Assembly (NCBI GenBank): GCA_003439945.1
Contig: QVRM01005270.1
Span: forward strand, 227,001-291,000
Length of the DNA stretch: 64,000 bases
Reading direction: 5' to 3'
DNA from: Dermanyssus gallinae
Taxonomy: Eukaryota; Arthropoda; Arachnida; Mesostigmata; Dermanyssidae
A model generated the notes under the pieces. It worked only from the letters and a program-made list of their open reading frames with translations. It was not told the DNA's origin and searched no databases. Shown piece after piece: positions 44,200-56,035 of the stretch; position 1 is the first letter of the stretch, and the number at the start of each line of letters is the position of its first letter. A program made the position numbers and the translations under genes.

Positions 44200-45000
44200 G
44201 CGTATATATATATATATATATATATATGAGATAGCTTTTGGCAACGCTAGATTGGGTCTATTTCGTTGGTATCGTCGTAATGGCAGAACCCCACTGACTA
44301 CTAAATGTGCAGCATGCATTCATTCCCCGACAGCGACATTAAGCCCGCCGCGGCAGCGAGCACAGCAACAACAACAACAACAGCAACAACAACAACGATA
44401 ACAACAACAACAGTAATAACTACAATGACGACAACAACACTAACACCAACGACGACGACGACGACGAAGACAACGTGAGCACAATGTAGGTGTTGTTGTG
44501 ACGCAAAGTGCTGCTATAGCTGGCTACTGAATGACCGGCCGGGAGATGATGAATCGATGATGGGCTCAAGCATGCCCTCCCTCGTGTAGCGGCAACAGCG
44601 GCATGGCCGCGAATGTCCAAGTGGGTGGTGGGCTCAGTGCGCCGCCAAATGCATTGCTCGCATAGCGGATAGCAAGCGTAACAAGGTTCTACTCTTTGGT
44701 CCTCCTTCTCGTTACGGTTGGCTGAGTACAGACAGCTAACCAACCAACCAACGGATCCAATGTCAATTACCAAAGCCTTTGATCCATGATGCACAGAGTC
44801 TACAGACAGACAGACAGATAGACAGACAGACAGACAAGCAGGCAAACAGGCATACAACATTCCAGCCTCAGCAAAAAGCGCACGGTGTCAAGAAGATCAC
44901 GATGACCGCAGCAGCAGCAGCAACAACATCAACAACAACAACAACAATAACAACAACACATCAACAACAACAACAATAGAAATGAAAACGTTCGCGACAA
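44200..45000. repeat. (TA)n, CAA/CAG blocks and (GACA)n
   Basis: (TA)n at about 44,200-44,227; CAA-rich at 44,363-44,420 with (GAC)n to 44,467; (CAGA/GACA)n at about 44,802-44,836; CAG/CAA-rich at 44,910-44,975. No credible protein frame. Confidence 0.85.
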
Positions 45001-45108
45001 AACCGGCAAAATAATGACGACGACAACAACCGACAAACGGTGGCAGCCATAGTAGCAATAGTGCATACGAACGTCGATCGTAACGTAACGATGGTGTGAG
45101 GTTTTTAG

Positions 45109-45247
45109 GATGCGTGATGATGGCGTCAAGCGGTCATCTAACTTCAGTTCATCAGTAGTCAATGGTCGGCCGCTCGGCCAGAACCAGGACCAGATAGGGT
45201 CATCGTCAGACTCGACGTCCGCCACACGCAAAGGTTGCACAAATGGT
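45109..45247 (+). CDS. Exon-like block, possible internal exon of the plus-strand gene
   Basis: The plus frame reads MRDDGVKRSSNFSSSVVNGR, then PLGQNQDQIGSSSDSTSATR and KGCTNG, a Ser/Asn-rich soluble linker-like sequence with balanced codon use. It lies between an acceptor (GGTTTTTAG ending at 45,108) and a consensus donor GTATGT at 45,248. With the acceptor at 45,108 it starts with one extra base. A weaker acceptor ending at 45,100 would give a phase-0 exon of 147 bases, compatible with the phase-0 donor of the exon at 34,008-34,154. Its right half is repeated at about 46,291-46,355, where the frame is interrupted and the donor is lost. Whether it joins the 34-kb exon is only a guess. Confidence 0.3.
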
Positions 45248-45252
45248 GTATG

Positions 45253-45308
<56 letters not shown>

Positions 45309-46290
45309 TGTGAACCTTTGTTTGGGCCGCCTCTCTGCCCTCACTTAGCATTGCTTCCAATTGCCTGAAAGACATTTACACAAGCCGATCGTTAGATGAA
45401 TTAGAACTACAAACGTGCGTGTTACAGCGTGTTACAGCTTTCTTTTAGTGAAGACTACTAGGCGGTTGTGCCTGTTTAAATAATGAATCTGTGGCGATTG
45501 CGGCCAAGGTCGCGGGTAAATCTAATCAGTCTGTGTATTTATGAGAGGTTTAGTGGTTGAATTCGAGGCCTGCCATCATTTAATTGGATGACATGGTTTT
45601 TCAACTCAGGCTAAGTTGAACACTGAAGTAGGTTAACAATAACCACAGACATTACGAATATAAGGCTAGGAATGCAACATAATGATCATTATAAAAAAAA
45701 AATATATATATATATATATTTTAGTTCCAATCATACCTGTTGAATGAAAAACATGCTGTGTGGTTGGTAGTGTCGAGTTGTCTTATCACGAGATCAGCTA
45801 GCATGATGTTCTGAGCTCTTACATATTTATTATTTTAATTGCATTGTCCTGTGGGCAATTGTCCTGCAAAACACTTGTTTATGTCAACCACACCCGACTT
45901 TTTTTTCGTGCCTGTTTGTCAACGATTATAACATCTATTCCAACGGCTCATATGATCGGAGAAAATATTGTCAATTTTGTTTTAATGTTTGACCTTGTAG
46001 TCAATGTGGGCAAGACGAGTGCGGCAATAAGCAGTCTGCTTGACTCAATGCACTTGTGTGGCTTGTTGGTATTAGCGTCACCAAGTGTAAAATGCCCAGG
46101 TCTAATGACCTATGAAACTTTAAAGTGATACGCTGATCTTGGGATTGCTACGCCCAAATCTTATTACGTTACCCTAGCTAGCCAAACTCTGGCCCGGGGA
46201 ACTCGGAATTTTTGTTAAAGGCTTACTCCTATCTCTAAAATGCCTTATCTTCCCCTAATTTGCCATAGGACTCTGAATTTGAGTAGGTAC
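45172..46290 (+). repeat. 1.1-kb tandem duplication, copy A
   Basis: Starts GCTCGGCCA and shares long blocks with copy B at an offset of about 1119 bases: TTTGGGCCG.GCCTCT, TAGCATTGC.TTCAAT, TTAATTGG.TGACATGGT, TTGGTAGTGTC, CGT.TTGTCAACGA.TATAACATCTATTC. This copy carries a long (TA)n (about 45,250-45,306) that is a short TATATATAAAG in copy B, and a second (TA)n at about 45,700-45,720. Confidence 0.85.
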
Positions 46291-47210
46291 GCTCGGCCAT
46301 AACGGGGGCCAAGTAGGGTCACTGTAATTTCGACTTCCACCACACGCAGCGGCACAAACGGTTTGTATTTATATATAAAGTTGTTTGGGCCGTGCCTCTA
46401 TCCTTACATAGCATTGCCTTCAATCACCTGAAAAACAAACAAACAAGTGCCTCGTTAGGAAAATAAGAATAACTTACGTTTGTGCTATAGTGGAACTTTT
46501 GTTTATAGAAGTTTACTATGAGAGCGGTGACTGCCAGGCGTCTGTGCCTGTCTAAATAATGAGTTCCTGACGATCGCAGACAAGGCCATGGATTAATCTA
46601 ATCAGCCGGTATATTTATGAGAAGCCAGAGGGTTGAATTTTGGGCCTGTCATCACTTAATTGGGTGACATGGTGTTGAGCTCGCGCTAAGTGCAATACCG
46701 AAGCCGGTTAACAACAGCTATAGACAATATGAATACATAGCTACGACTGCAATTCAATTATAATAATATGCACACACACACACACGTATATGTAAATTCG
46801 TTTAAACTCTTGTATAATTGGTAGTGTCAATTCGTCTTGCCACGGAATCAGCTAACATGCTGTTCTAAGGCCTTACACGTTTGTTATACTGATCACTTTA
46901 ATCGTATCCTGTCAGACAATTTCTGCAAAACGATCGGCACATGGGTCATACTCGACTCTTGTTTCGTATCCGTTTGTCAACAAGCATAACATCTATTCAA
47001 ACGGCGCTCTGTAAATATCTGGCCTTTATGTTAGTGTGGACAAGACGCGCGCGGCATGAAGCAGTCCTGCTTGACGCACTTGTGTACGAAACGCCTAGTT
47101 ATTATAGCTGCCATGTTATCACTTGACACAAGGAACCTCGAATTCCTGGTAAAGGAAACTCCTACGTTCAAATGGTCACACCTGCCCCGCATATGCTATG
47201 GGATGGATTT
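46291..47210 (+). repeat. 1.1-kb tandem duplication, copy B
   Basis: Diverged head-to-tail copy of 45,172-46,290, with a short (AC)n at about 46,770-46,785 where copy A has (TA)n. Similarity fades near 47,210. Confidence 0.85.
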
Positions 47211-47214
47211 TTGC

Positions 47215-47685
47215 ACATGCGGGGAGTTAGGGAAATTGCTGCTGTTGGGACTCTGTTATTGGCGTACCTGATTCACACGGTCTCTTTGCCATAAGGAAGG
47301 TTTATTCGGGCTTTCTAGCACTCCTTGTGTTCAAGATGGTGCAGTGTATTTTGCTAAATGACATGCCAATCTCTAATACCGCCGATGCCAAAAGATAGAC
47401 GCGACATCAAAGGGATCAACGAGAATTAAGGTGTCGTACTCTCGCTCATTGTGTCTAGGAAGCCTTGGGCCCCGCCCCCCCGGCAAACATGGCCTCTCAC
47501 GCCATCAAAGACGATTGTTATCGAAGCAAAATATGCTATAAATAATTGCCGTTTATGTGTGTACATATGCGATTAAATGCTGTACTGTCGTAAACGAGCT
47601 GCACTTAAATGATATTGACGTTATGATGTGATATTATTGTAATATTTTGCGACAACCTAAGCATTTTTCAATTACGATTGCGGCA

Positions 47686-47690
<5 letters not shown>
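47215..47690. other. No gene seen
   Basis: Unique-looking DNA between the tandem duplication and a (TA)n tract. Confidence 0.5.

Positions 47691-47749
<59 letters not shown>
47691..47749. repeat. (TA)n microsatellite, about 29 repeats
   Basis: Uninterrupted; borders the LINE fragment on its left. Confidence 0.9.
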
Positions 47750-47753
<4 letters not shown>

Positions 47754-47764
47754 TTACACCATAC

Positions 47765-48800
47765 TGCTAAGCTAGAGGAAAACATCACCCGGCGTTTGCA
47801 TGAAATGAGAATACCAAATTATCTCCAAAGGGACACAATTGAAAAAAATTTAAAATATTTCCGCATGCCTTCTACGCGGATGACCTCGTCATCTTAGGCA
47901 AATCCCGGGATCACGTACAATTCTACTTAAATTAAACCTCAAAATGATGTGCGGAGAACCGACTGATAATTAATATTTCTAAAACAAACTTCCTTCGCTT
48001 CTGCCGCGGCGGCTCATACGCCGTTACCGAATATCGCGTCAAGATCGACACTACTTGCCTTGAGCTGGTCAACCATTTCTCGTATCTTGGCGCAACCCTG
48101 ACACCGCGACTGACTTTTAGCAGACACATCGAGGAACTGCGAGCAAAAGCTACGGCCGCGATTTTGCTACTCGGAGATATTTGAGACGTAGATCTTGAAA
48201 CAGCAATGAAAATATTCAGGATGAAAATTACCCCGATACGAGTACTGTAATTGCGCCGCACCTAACATTACGCGATCTTAAAAATTTAGACCGTGTTAAG
48301 GCGTGCTTTGTGAAGCGTGTACTGGGATTACCCAAGAACGCGTCAGCTACCCTGGCACTAGAACTTTGCGGAGAGCGCACTCTGGTAGAACACTTAGTCC
48401 TAGACAAATTACTGACCAGTGCAATCATACTCGACAGAACATTCAGGGAAGACCGAAACGTAAATTTTGTTATGTGTAACTATACAGATGGACCTGCTTG
48501 TCGCTCAGAGAAGTGGCAACATGCCTTCCAAAGTAACTGACCATTAGTGTGCAGGGTAACATGACACGGTTATCACCATTATATGTGCCTCAAGGGTGAA
48601 TGTTATGATATTAACGACTGTGTGTGTAAGTTTTGTGGTGAGTGCAACATCTGTCGATATCATGTCTAAATATGTTCGCCATTAGACTCATCTTCGTTAC
48701 AGGCGCGTGTGAACGAGATATTGTTATAACTAATTTCGTAGCAAACCACGTGTGTCAATTCAATCCTACTACCAACAACTATGGTGAATAAATATGATGT
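47765..48800 (+). mobile_element. LINE, 5'-truncated copy (RT active-site region to 3' end)
   Basis: The plus strand reads FYADDLVILGKSRDH (about 47,868-47,910; catalytic YADD), then LIINISKTNFLRFCRGGSYA, FSYLGATLTPRLTFSRHIEE (about 48,088-48,145), LGLPKNASATLALELCGERT (about 48,325-48,380) and the terminal zinc-finger HGYHHYMCLKGECYDINDCV with CKFCGECNICRYH (48,560-48,670). There are several stops and frame changes. AATAAATATGATG near 48,788 may mark the 3' end. Same family as 1-1120 and 22,330-22,790. Confidence 0.85.
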
Positions 48801-48809
48801 AAACATATT

Positions 48810-51190
48810 TAAAAAACGTCACGACTTTAAATTTCAAATGTATTATAATTGTGATGGATAAACAATTGATGGCCATACAGCCACGGCACAAAACGACAAA
48901 GCCTACTTTGTGATTTGATTTGGCATTTACTTGATGTATGTTTTTTTCTGTGTCTCTGTCTCCACGGGTTCTTTGTGTCAATGCGAGCAATACCACAATT
49001 TTCTTGCGTCTTTGTAGCTCTAAGCTTTTTCATCTAGGTAGCATCTCGTACGTCCCTAAGAAAATACAGGCGTGCGGCGTAATGGGTTCTTACAAGGGGA
49101 AGATTGGTAAATTACGGCTGGAATTGCCACGTGCGCGCATTGTGATTGCTGTTGTTGTTGTTGTTGTTGTTGTGGTTGTTTATTGGGGAGGGACAATACC
49201 CGGTGCCAATCAATGCGCTTGCAGCCGGCCACCAGCGGGAGCAGCAGCAGCAGCAGCAACAACAAAATCACCTATTTGCAACGAATGCAAACGAGACGAA
49301 CTTTTTCGTTGCTTCTCCATTCATCCGGAGCTTGGGTCTTCGTGAATAGCCAGAACGAACCCACCAACCAGTTGGCCGACCCCCCCGCTTCGATAGAGTT
49401 TGCTGCATTCGTGACGCCGAACGCGACAGTAGCAGCGCGGTGCTTATGCCGACTGTCTGGAAACGACCGTGCCAGGCAGATCAGAGGTGGCGGCGTTTCG
49501 GTTGCTACGCCGACATCTGTTTCGGTAGATTACGGCTGCCGCTTACTCACGTGTTACGTCTGTGGCTGTGACGGTGGTGCCTCACAGACGTCTGCTTCTG
49601 ATGACTGCGATGGGTAGCGAGGGTCTGCGGCTTCACGAGGGAGCGGCAAAGAGGCACCGGTGTCGGGGTAATGGAAGGAATGGGAGGTGACGTGAGAACG
49701 TGTTGATCATGACGAGGCAGTTCAGATCGCGTTTATTGTCGCAACCGCACCTGCTTCTGGAGTTTCAGCCACAGCCGAAAATGGTATAGTGGAATTGGTG
49801 GTCATGGTTGGTGGTCGCGGCGTTTATGATAATAGTCACACGGTAATGACGACACGATCGCGCCATGATAACAGCCAAGATAGTAATAGAAATAGAATCT
49901 AAGGCTTTTTGTCGAATGGAAAAAAGCCCGGCCCATTACGCTCATAAAGGAAGCCGCGTTCTCTCCGCCGAGCCAAAGAACCAAATGCAGCATCTGTCTC
50001 AAAAAGTCTGCCTGGCGTCGATCTCCTGTGAACTCCCTTTGAACGCACCCCTAGACACGTCTTTGAGGAACAAGTCAATTACGTTATGCCCGGGGTTTTG
50101 ATTGTGATCGGTACGAAAGTGTATTTCCTAGCCAGTTCATTATTATTATTATTATTGAACAATCGTCCAGATCATCGAGAAATCAAACGGCAACAGACAT
50201 TCCACAGCGTTCGTAAGGCAGCGCATCGTCTCAGAAGTTCAGCGCGGTAACACGAGAATGATTCTTGACACGCTCCCGAAGGGAAAAGGCCTGGAGAATG
50301 TATATATAATATAGGGAGTTGAATCTGTGCATGTACCGGCTGGCTTTGATAACATAATAGCTCTTATGAAAAAAAAAAACATTATTATTATTATTATTAT
50401 TATTATTGGTTTTGCAAAATCAAAGCAAAATTACCTCGAAAATGGGTGTGTCGCGCCCCGAAACTACCTGCCACTTATTTCGTCGGCATCCGCGGTCCGC
50501 TCAGCGCTCGAGACAAAATGCAAATAAAAAAACGGTGATCATCATCATGTTCATGATGTCCCGTATTATGCCGAAGACTCTAGTGACGTCGAGGGAAAGT
50601 GGCCGGGGGGGAGGGGGGGGGTAGTATTAGTGCTTTAGTGGGCGCTGTAAGGTGCTGCGATGCGTGACTACTGTGGAGTGGACGGATAGGTAGATGTCCG
50701 TCCGGCCAAGATACGCAAACAGAACATGCGCGTTCGCGAACCAACAACCGCTCATTGGCAATGACTGACTTGACAAAGCTGGCTCCCAGGAAAAAATGTC
50801 ATTGTTAGATTATTGTTTTCTGGCGACGCCGTGACACGCTTGTAAGACGCCGAACGCAGAACAGTCAGAACAACAACAACAACCATGGCAGGATGAGAAG
50901 CAACAACAATGACAACGCTACCATCAGCGTCGATTGGTCGACAGCGAATTTTTGCTGCTCGATCTTTCCAGCAGAAATGGCCTAAAGCAATCTCGATTCG
51001 TCGATGATGACGGACGCGTTTTAAACTAGCGATGTCGCCGTTGACGTTAACATCAAGGTTTGCCCGCTGTTTCGCCCTTAGGCAAACACGGATAAGGATG
51101 CTGCCAGTCTTTCCATAATTTACGTGGTGAAGATTTATTATTATTATTATTATTATTAACATTTAGTTTTCGGTCGTTTTGGTTGTTAAT
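48810..51190. other. No assigned gene; scattered simple repeats
   Basis: (GTT)n at about 49,146-49,177, CAG/CAA at 49,240-49,266, ATT runs at about 50,140-50,157, 50,383-50,408 and 51,136-51,160, and a G-rich run at about 50,605-50,621. The region 49,370-49,620 is less AT-rich with an open frame on the plus strand but no domain. Confidence 0.4.
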
Positions 51191-51194
51191 TCTT

Positions 51195-51198
<4 letters not shown>

Positions 51199-51233
<35 letters not shown>

Positions 51234-51296
51234 GATAAATAAAAATCAAAACGACAGAAAACTATATTTTTCCATATATATAAATATATATATATA
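51199..51296. repeat. (TA)n tracts at the mariner left flank
   Basis: TA runs at about 51,199-51,229 and 51,274-51,296; the last TA is the mariner target duplication. Confidence 0.85.
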
Positions 51297-52588
51297 CAGG
51301 TAGTTCAATAAGTTCTTAGAATGAAAACCGAGAATTTTCCAAATCATGTTTTAAAGTTTTTCTTATTCGATATACTCCCCGAGAAGCTCAATACACTTTT
51401 CCCACCGAGATTTCAGAGCTTTCATACCTCTTGAGTAGAATTCCGCGTCGTTAGACTGAAAATAGGCATTGACAGCAGCCTTAACCTCTTCATTGCTGGA
51501 AAAACGCTTTCCACCGAGACTATTCTTCAAATGTCCGAAGAGGAAATAATCAGAGGGGGCCAGGTCTGGAGAATAGGAGGGTTGTTCAATAAGCTCGAAC
51601 CTCAGTTGGGCCAGTTCTGCCGATGCTTGCCGGGACTTGTGTGCAGGAGCATTGCCCTGGTGAAACGGGACAACCTTCTTCTGCAAAGCGGGCCGTTTCA
51701 CGATGAGTTCTTGCTAACGGCAGTCCAACAGTCTTGCATAATATTCTCCTGTGATCGTTTTACAGCTCTCAAGGTAGTCGACCAGCATTATTCTACGTTG
51801 GTCTTAAAAAACTGTAGCCATCACCTTTCCGGTCAATGCCGTTGTCCGCACCCTCTTCGGAGGTCCTTCATCAGGTGCACACCATTGGCAAGATGCTTCT
51901 TGGGTCTCGGGAGTGTAGTGATGAACCCGGCTTTCATCGACGGTCATGAATCTGCACCAAAAATCCGACAGATTGTTCGACATATTGGCCAAATTTCGCT
52001 GAGAAAGCCAAAACAGGCACGTCTTTTTGGCCTTGGTTGAGCAAATGCGGCAGCCATTTTGCTCTAAGCTCTTTCATCTTCAAGTTTTCGTGTAGGATAA
52101 AATGCGCACTGCCTAAACTAATCCCTAATGCCTCCGCTATTTCCTTAATGTTCATTCGCTTATCTGTGCCAAGAATTGTTCGCACTTTCTCTACGTTTTC
52201 CTCATCAGTTGCCGTTTTTTGGCCTCCTGGACGTAGTTCATCCTCGGTGCTTCTGCGACCTCTTTTTAACACATTAATCCAGTTGGAAACAGTGGCAAAA
52301 CATGGCGCAGAGTCACTGTACGTCTCGTCTAACTCAATTTTTACTTGGATCGCATTCCCACCTTTGAAATAAAAATGCTTGATAACCACTCGAAACTCTT
52401 TTTTTCTCCATTTTTAAAAATCACGCCGATACGTTGCACGGGAAAAGCTATCAAACGAAATCGCAACGGCCAATCACCATAATATATTGAGTGCTAGCAG
52501 TCGAAAAGTTGCAGTTCCTATTAGCGGTGAAAGCGTGCCAAAATTCGAATTCTAAAAAGCTCATTCTAAGAACTTATTGAACTACCTG
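51297..52588 (-). mobile_element. Complete mariner element, 1292 bp
   Basis: Both ends are present: a 28-bp inverted repeat beginning CAGGTAGTTCAATAAGTTCT is identical at 51,297-51,324 and, inverted, at 52,561-52,588. TA flanks both ends (51,295-51,296 and 52,589-52,590), as expected of the mariner TA target duplication. The length is typical for mariner. The transposase is on the minus strand. Perfect inverted repeats suggest comparatively recent insertion, yet the coding region is broken (see next entry). The element sits inside (TA)n DNA. Confidence 0.95.
51360..52410 (-). pseudogene. mariner transposase, frameshifted and catalytically altered
   Basis: A DNA-cutting and joining enzyme in intact relatives. 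The ATG at about 52,411 is followed by MEKK and then a run of seven A, one base out of frame with the body. The body opens at 52,389 (VVIKHFYFKGGNAIQV) with the paired helix-turn-helix region (FATVSNWINVLKRG; MNIKEIAEALGISLGSAHFI) and the family motif LRAKWLPHLL. A second shift near 51,990 leads to MTVDESRVHHYTPET (first catalytic Asp), and a further break near 51,800-51,700 to the last segment. There FHQGNAPAHKS has Gly (GGC) where mariners have the second catalytic Asp (HQDNA). The third Asp survives in YSPDLAPSDYFLF. Three frame breaks plus this substitution mean no active transposase can be made from this copy. Confidence 0.9.
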
Positions 52589-52699
52589 TATATATATCTA
52601 TATATAGACGACAGAATATATTAGAATACATGTACATAGTAATATATACCTATAAAGATAACGTACCCAGACCAATATGTACACATCTATATGACTTAC

Positions 52700-52985
52700 T
52701 AAAAAAGCGCTTCAGTAGTGGAAATGTTACAAAATGCTTATGGTGATCGAGCAGTGTCCCAAAACCATAGCAGTGTCAGTAATCGAAGAAAACAGTGAAA
52801 ACGTTTGTGGTATCGTACTCAACAATCGGCGAATTACCATTGTTGAAAAATGTCCGAGTCGAACCTTTCGGCAAGAGCAGAAGATCCTGGATTGCTTCAG
52901 AGAGTGATTACAGGAGACGAGTCATGCGTATCTAGTTACGACATCGAGACTAACGTCCAGTTCTGGGAGGATTAGGCTTTGGTCT
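52700..52985 (+). mobile_element. irritans-type mariner scrap
   Basis: The plus strand gives NRRITI (about 52,828-52,845) and, in another frame, RAEDPGLLQRVITGDESCVS followed by SYDIETNVQFWED, matching the irritans-type block RVITGDESWVYGYDPETK..S.QW that holds the first catalytic Asp (present). The DNA-binding part is compressed by deletion and the catalytic core after the first Asp is missing. Confidence 0.75.
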
Positions 52986-53053
52986 CCAAAGTGAATATAT
53001 TGGGAAATTTTATGAATATATTTTTTTAACTTGTAACAAAGTTGCTTGATTTA

Positions 53054-53057
<4 letters not shown>

Positions 53058-53144
<87 letters not shown>
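53058..53144. repeat. (TA)n microsatellite, about 43 repeats
   Basis: One of the longest pure TA runs in the window. Confidence 0.92.
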
Positions 53145-53148
<4 letters not shown>

Positions 53149-53546
53149 GGAAGGTAAATACATCCCGATGATTTCGAGAGTAACGTGATTTTACCGGAGT
53201 CAGTTAATTGCTATTGGAGTGAATTCGACGTTAAGACCAATGCTGCCCCACGTCAGCGTTTGATTTCGCGTGAACTTTTAATGGATTCATTGTTGAGGTG
53301 CGCGGTTGATCTGAGAGGTGTCGCCTTATTTCTTTTACGATGATTTCCATTAACGACAACTGAGAATTCAAATAGTACACCCCTAATAATTATTGCAACC
53401 ATCAAGTTGGCAGTCTGTTCTTGTCTATTACGCAGTCGCTAGACCTCGAGAGCCTGACAATCCTGGCCCTGAGGCCACAATGACGGCAGTAAATTAATGG
53501 CATCTACATAGCTACACATACTGCAGATAGCTATAATAGCAAACGA

Positions 53547-53990
53547 TCACAAACTGTAGCGCTCAAAGATCTTAGCAAGGAATGGAGTGAGACTAATTGG
53601 CATATATCCACCTGGCTGTTGTTGTGAGCTCTTTCTCTTAGAGAGGGGAACAACGATCGCAATCTTGAAAGATAAAAGGAAATTACATTTACAACATATC
53701 CTCACTGATAGCGTGATAATAAATGTGTGACTTCTGACAAAGACAAGGAAAAAAGCTGGCAAGATTTGTTCTCCGAAGGTGGCGAAATGCTTGGAAAATA
53801 CTGAATACACATTGCGGTGACCATGTACAGCGTTGTCTTCAGATAACGTTAATGATTCGAGCACATTGCTCTTTCGGACTCTTTTGGCTTCTTCTTAAAC
53901 ATGCTTCCAAAAGCCACGGGGTCTTTCGTCATCAAGCTTGCGCTAATGCGCGGTATATATATATATATATATAGATATATATAGGTTTTC
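53547..53990 (-). mobile_element. LINE fragment: endonuclease-RT linker and RT start
   Basis: Minus strand: MTKDPVAFGSMFKKKPKESE (about 53,940-53,880) matches the DPK.FW...K.K linker between endonuclease and RT. NVYSVFSKHFATFG and then IAIVVPLSKRKSSQQQPGGY and MPISLTPFLAKIFERYSL (about 53,665-53,550) match the first RT block (A.V.P..KKG....NYRPISLT....KI.E). Upstream the frame is interrupted by a (TA)n at 53,953-53,984. The fragment is cut off after the first RT block. Confidence 0.75.
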
Positions 53991-53999
53991 CAGTACCGG

Positions 54000-55600
54000 G
54001 CGTTCCCCGTTAATTTTTGTCCTTGTTGCTTTGGTGCTATTAAGCCTAAACTCCTTCCGGGCAAACGCTATCGCTGATAAAAAAAAGGTATAACCCGAAT
54101 GGTCCGAGTGGTGATTGTCACTGTTTGTCATTAAAGCAACATTATCTGGGCGACTGTGCATTTTCAGGAGATCGCAGCAGTCTGTATTCGTAGAACGGAC
54201 GTTTTAAAGTGCACCAGCGTTGTCTATACGCCATTGCCAACCGCTTTTTAAAGACAACCAATTGCTCATGTCACTAGGCTCGCCACTTTCTACTATACTT
54301 TCAAATTGATTTTGAGAAAACGCTTGCGCTTACGAAGTTTGCTTGTCAAAACTACCGATGTTCTTCTGCCACCTATTGACTCAAACATATCCAAATTATT
54401 GCGCTTGTTTTAGACACTTTTTTTTTATATTGAACTGCTCATTTTTAGTCTTAGTTAGCGTTTCATTTGTTGGAACTCGTGAACATCGTTGATTGTGACC
54501 CGCGTAGAACACAACAATGATTTGTTTACATAACGGATGGCAAATTGACACCTAGAGATCCAAAAAATTGTTGTACCTGTAATGGTTAAAAAATGGCAAA
54601 TGCACTTTGTGACTTAGAATACACACATGTGCGAGACTCGCGGAAGATTATCATAGCACTGTTAATTTAAATAAGTACGCTCCTTATACCAGCCTCATCG
54701 CACTAAGAGAACTTAGTGCTGCGGTGGTTTTGTACCGTGAAGGTGGACAGGAATTTTTGGTCAGAAAGTTGCAGTTGTCTGGGCATCGTTGTATATATAT
54801 ATATATATATATATATATTGAAAACGGCTGTCGTTTCCGTTGCACTCAGATAACTCGAGCGCTATAAGAAGAATGGGCCCTCGGGCTATGGTCGCCATTC
54901 TATTACGCAGCTCATACTTGTGAAGAAAGAAGATTGTCCGTTCCGATGTCAGCGGTGGACTTTGGCTAGATAGCTAACAAAAAAAGACATAAAAGTAACC
55001 ACGATATAGTTCATTTCGTTGGACTCTTACTCGGCATTCGAAGTAAAAGCAGATATATATCCGGATTCGAATCAAACCTTGGCGAAGGCACAGATAAATA
55101 CGTTAGTTAAGGTCTAAGTTTCGATATATTTGTAACTATTGTTTTTTGGCAGTTTGTTCGCGATCTATAATTTCAGTTCGCTATTTTAACCAAACTTCTG
55201 CCTGTAGGTGAAGAGCCCTAAACTACCGCTCTGCCACCTCAAGCAGAGGGACAGAAGCGCTGTACGAGAGAGTTGCTACTATTGAACGGCATAGGGCTCT
55301 CCTCAGATTAGAGAGTATGAAATGACTGAAAGATAATTGTAATTATAATGTGACTTTAACTCATACATAGTATAATCAGTATATGTACAGCGCAAGCGAG
55401 AACACACACACATGTGTATCATACTATTTAACCCAAATTTGTCGGAGTTGAACCCACGATTCATAGTGTTAGAGTCGCCGGTCAACACCTTCGCTGGCTT
55501 CTGTCGACGATTAGTCTATTTGATTGGCGGAGAAACCTATGGATATATTTTCTTTGTAAGTTTTAGAATAATCTAAGCGACACACTACCGAGGTCACTAT
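54000..55600. other. No gene seen; one (TA)n tract
   Basis: (TA)n at about 54,792-54,819. Short minus-strand frames near 54,000-54,160 may be more LINE sequence; nothing else was recognised. Confidence 0.5.
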
Positions 55601-55604
55601 GATG

Positions 55605-55607
<3 letters not shown>

Positions 55608-55663
<56 letters not shown>
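55608..55663. repeat. (TA)n microsatellite, about 28 repeats
   Basis: Directly precedes a truncated SINE-A copy. Confidence 0.9.
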
Positions 55664-55665
<2 letters not shown>

Positions 55666-55830
55666 CCGGTTTTCACCCAGGCGGCCTGGGTTCAATACCC
55701 GGCGTAGGAGCCCGAGACCCAGACCGGTCACTCCTAAATTGGTTTTTATGGTTCGCAACTTAAACAAGGTGAATGCCGCAGTGGATTAAAAAAATCGACC
55801 ATGATCGAAAAAAACTAGGAGCATAGATGT
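55664..55830 (+). mobile_element. SINE-A copy, 5'-truncated
   Basis: Begins within the tRNA-like head (GGCCTGGGTTCAATACCCGG, B box GGTTCAATACC), then GACCCAGACCGGTCACTCCT, AAATTGGTTTTTATGG and GTGAATGCCGCAGTGGATTA as in the copies at 10,441 and 59,062-59,246. The A box is missing. Confidence 0.75.
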
Positions 55831-55869
55831 CTCAATAAAAAGAGATGGTGCATTACCATCCCCCCATGT

Positions 55870-55871
<2 letters not shown>

Positions 55872-55949
<78 letters not shown>
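55872..55949. repeat. A run followed by (TA)n
   Basis: About 10 A then about 34 TA repeats. Confidence 0.9.
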
Positions 55950-55952
<3 letters not shown>

Positions 55953-56035
55953 GCGTGCGTTAAAACGTAACACTATGGGTGAGGCGAAGATTAGCATTAA
56001 TACACATCGATAATCCTAGTAAAGAGGAGGGTTGT

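Noticed and set aside
44929..45375. Minus-strand frame with QLEAMLSEGREAAQTK and DVESDDDPIWSWFW
   Set aside because: Continuity depends on crossing (TA)n and CAA repeats; the plus-strand exon-like reading has better splice signals.
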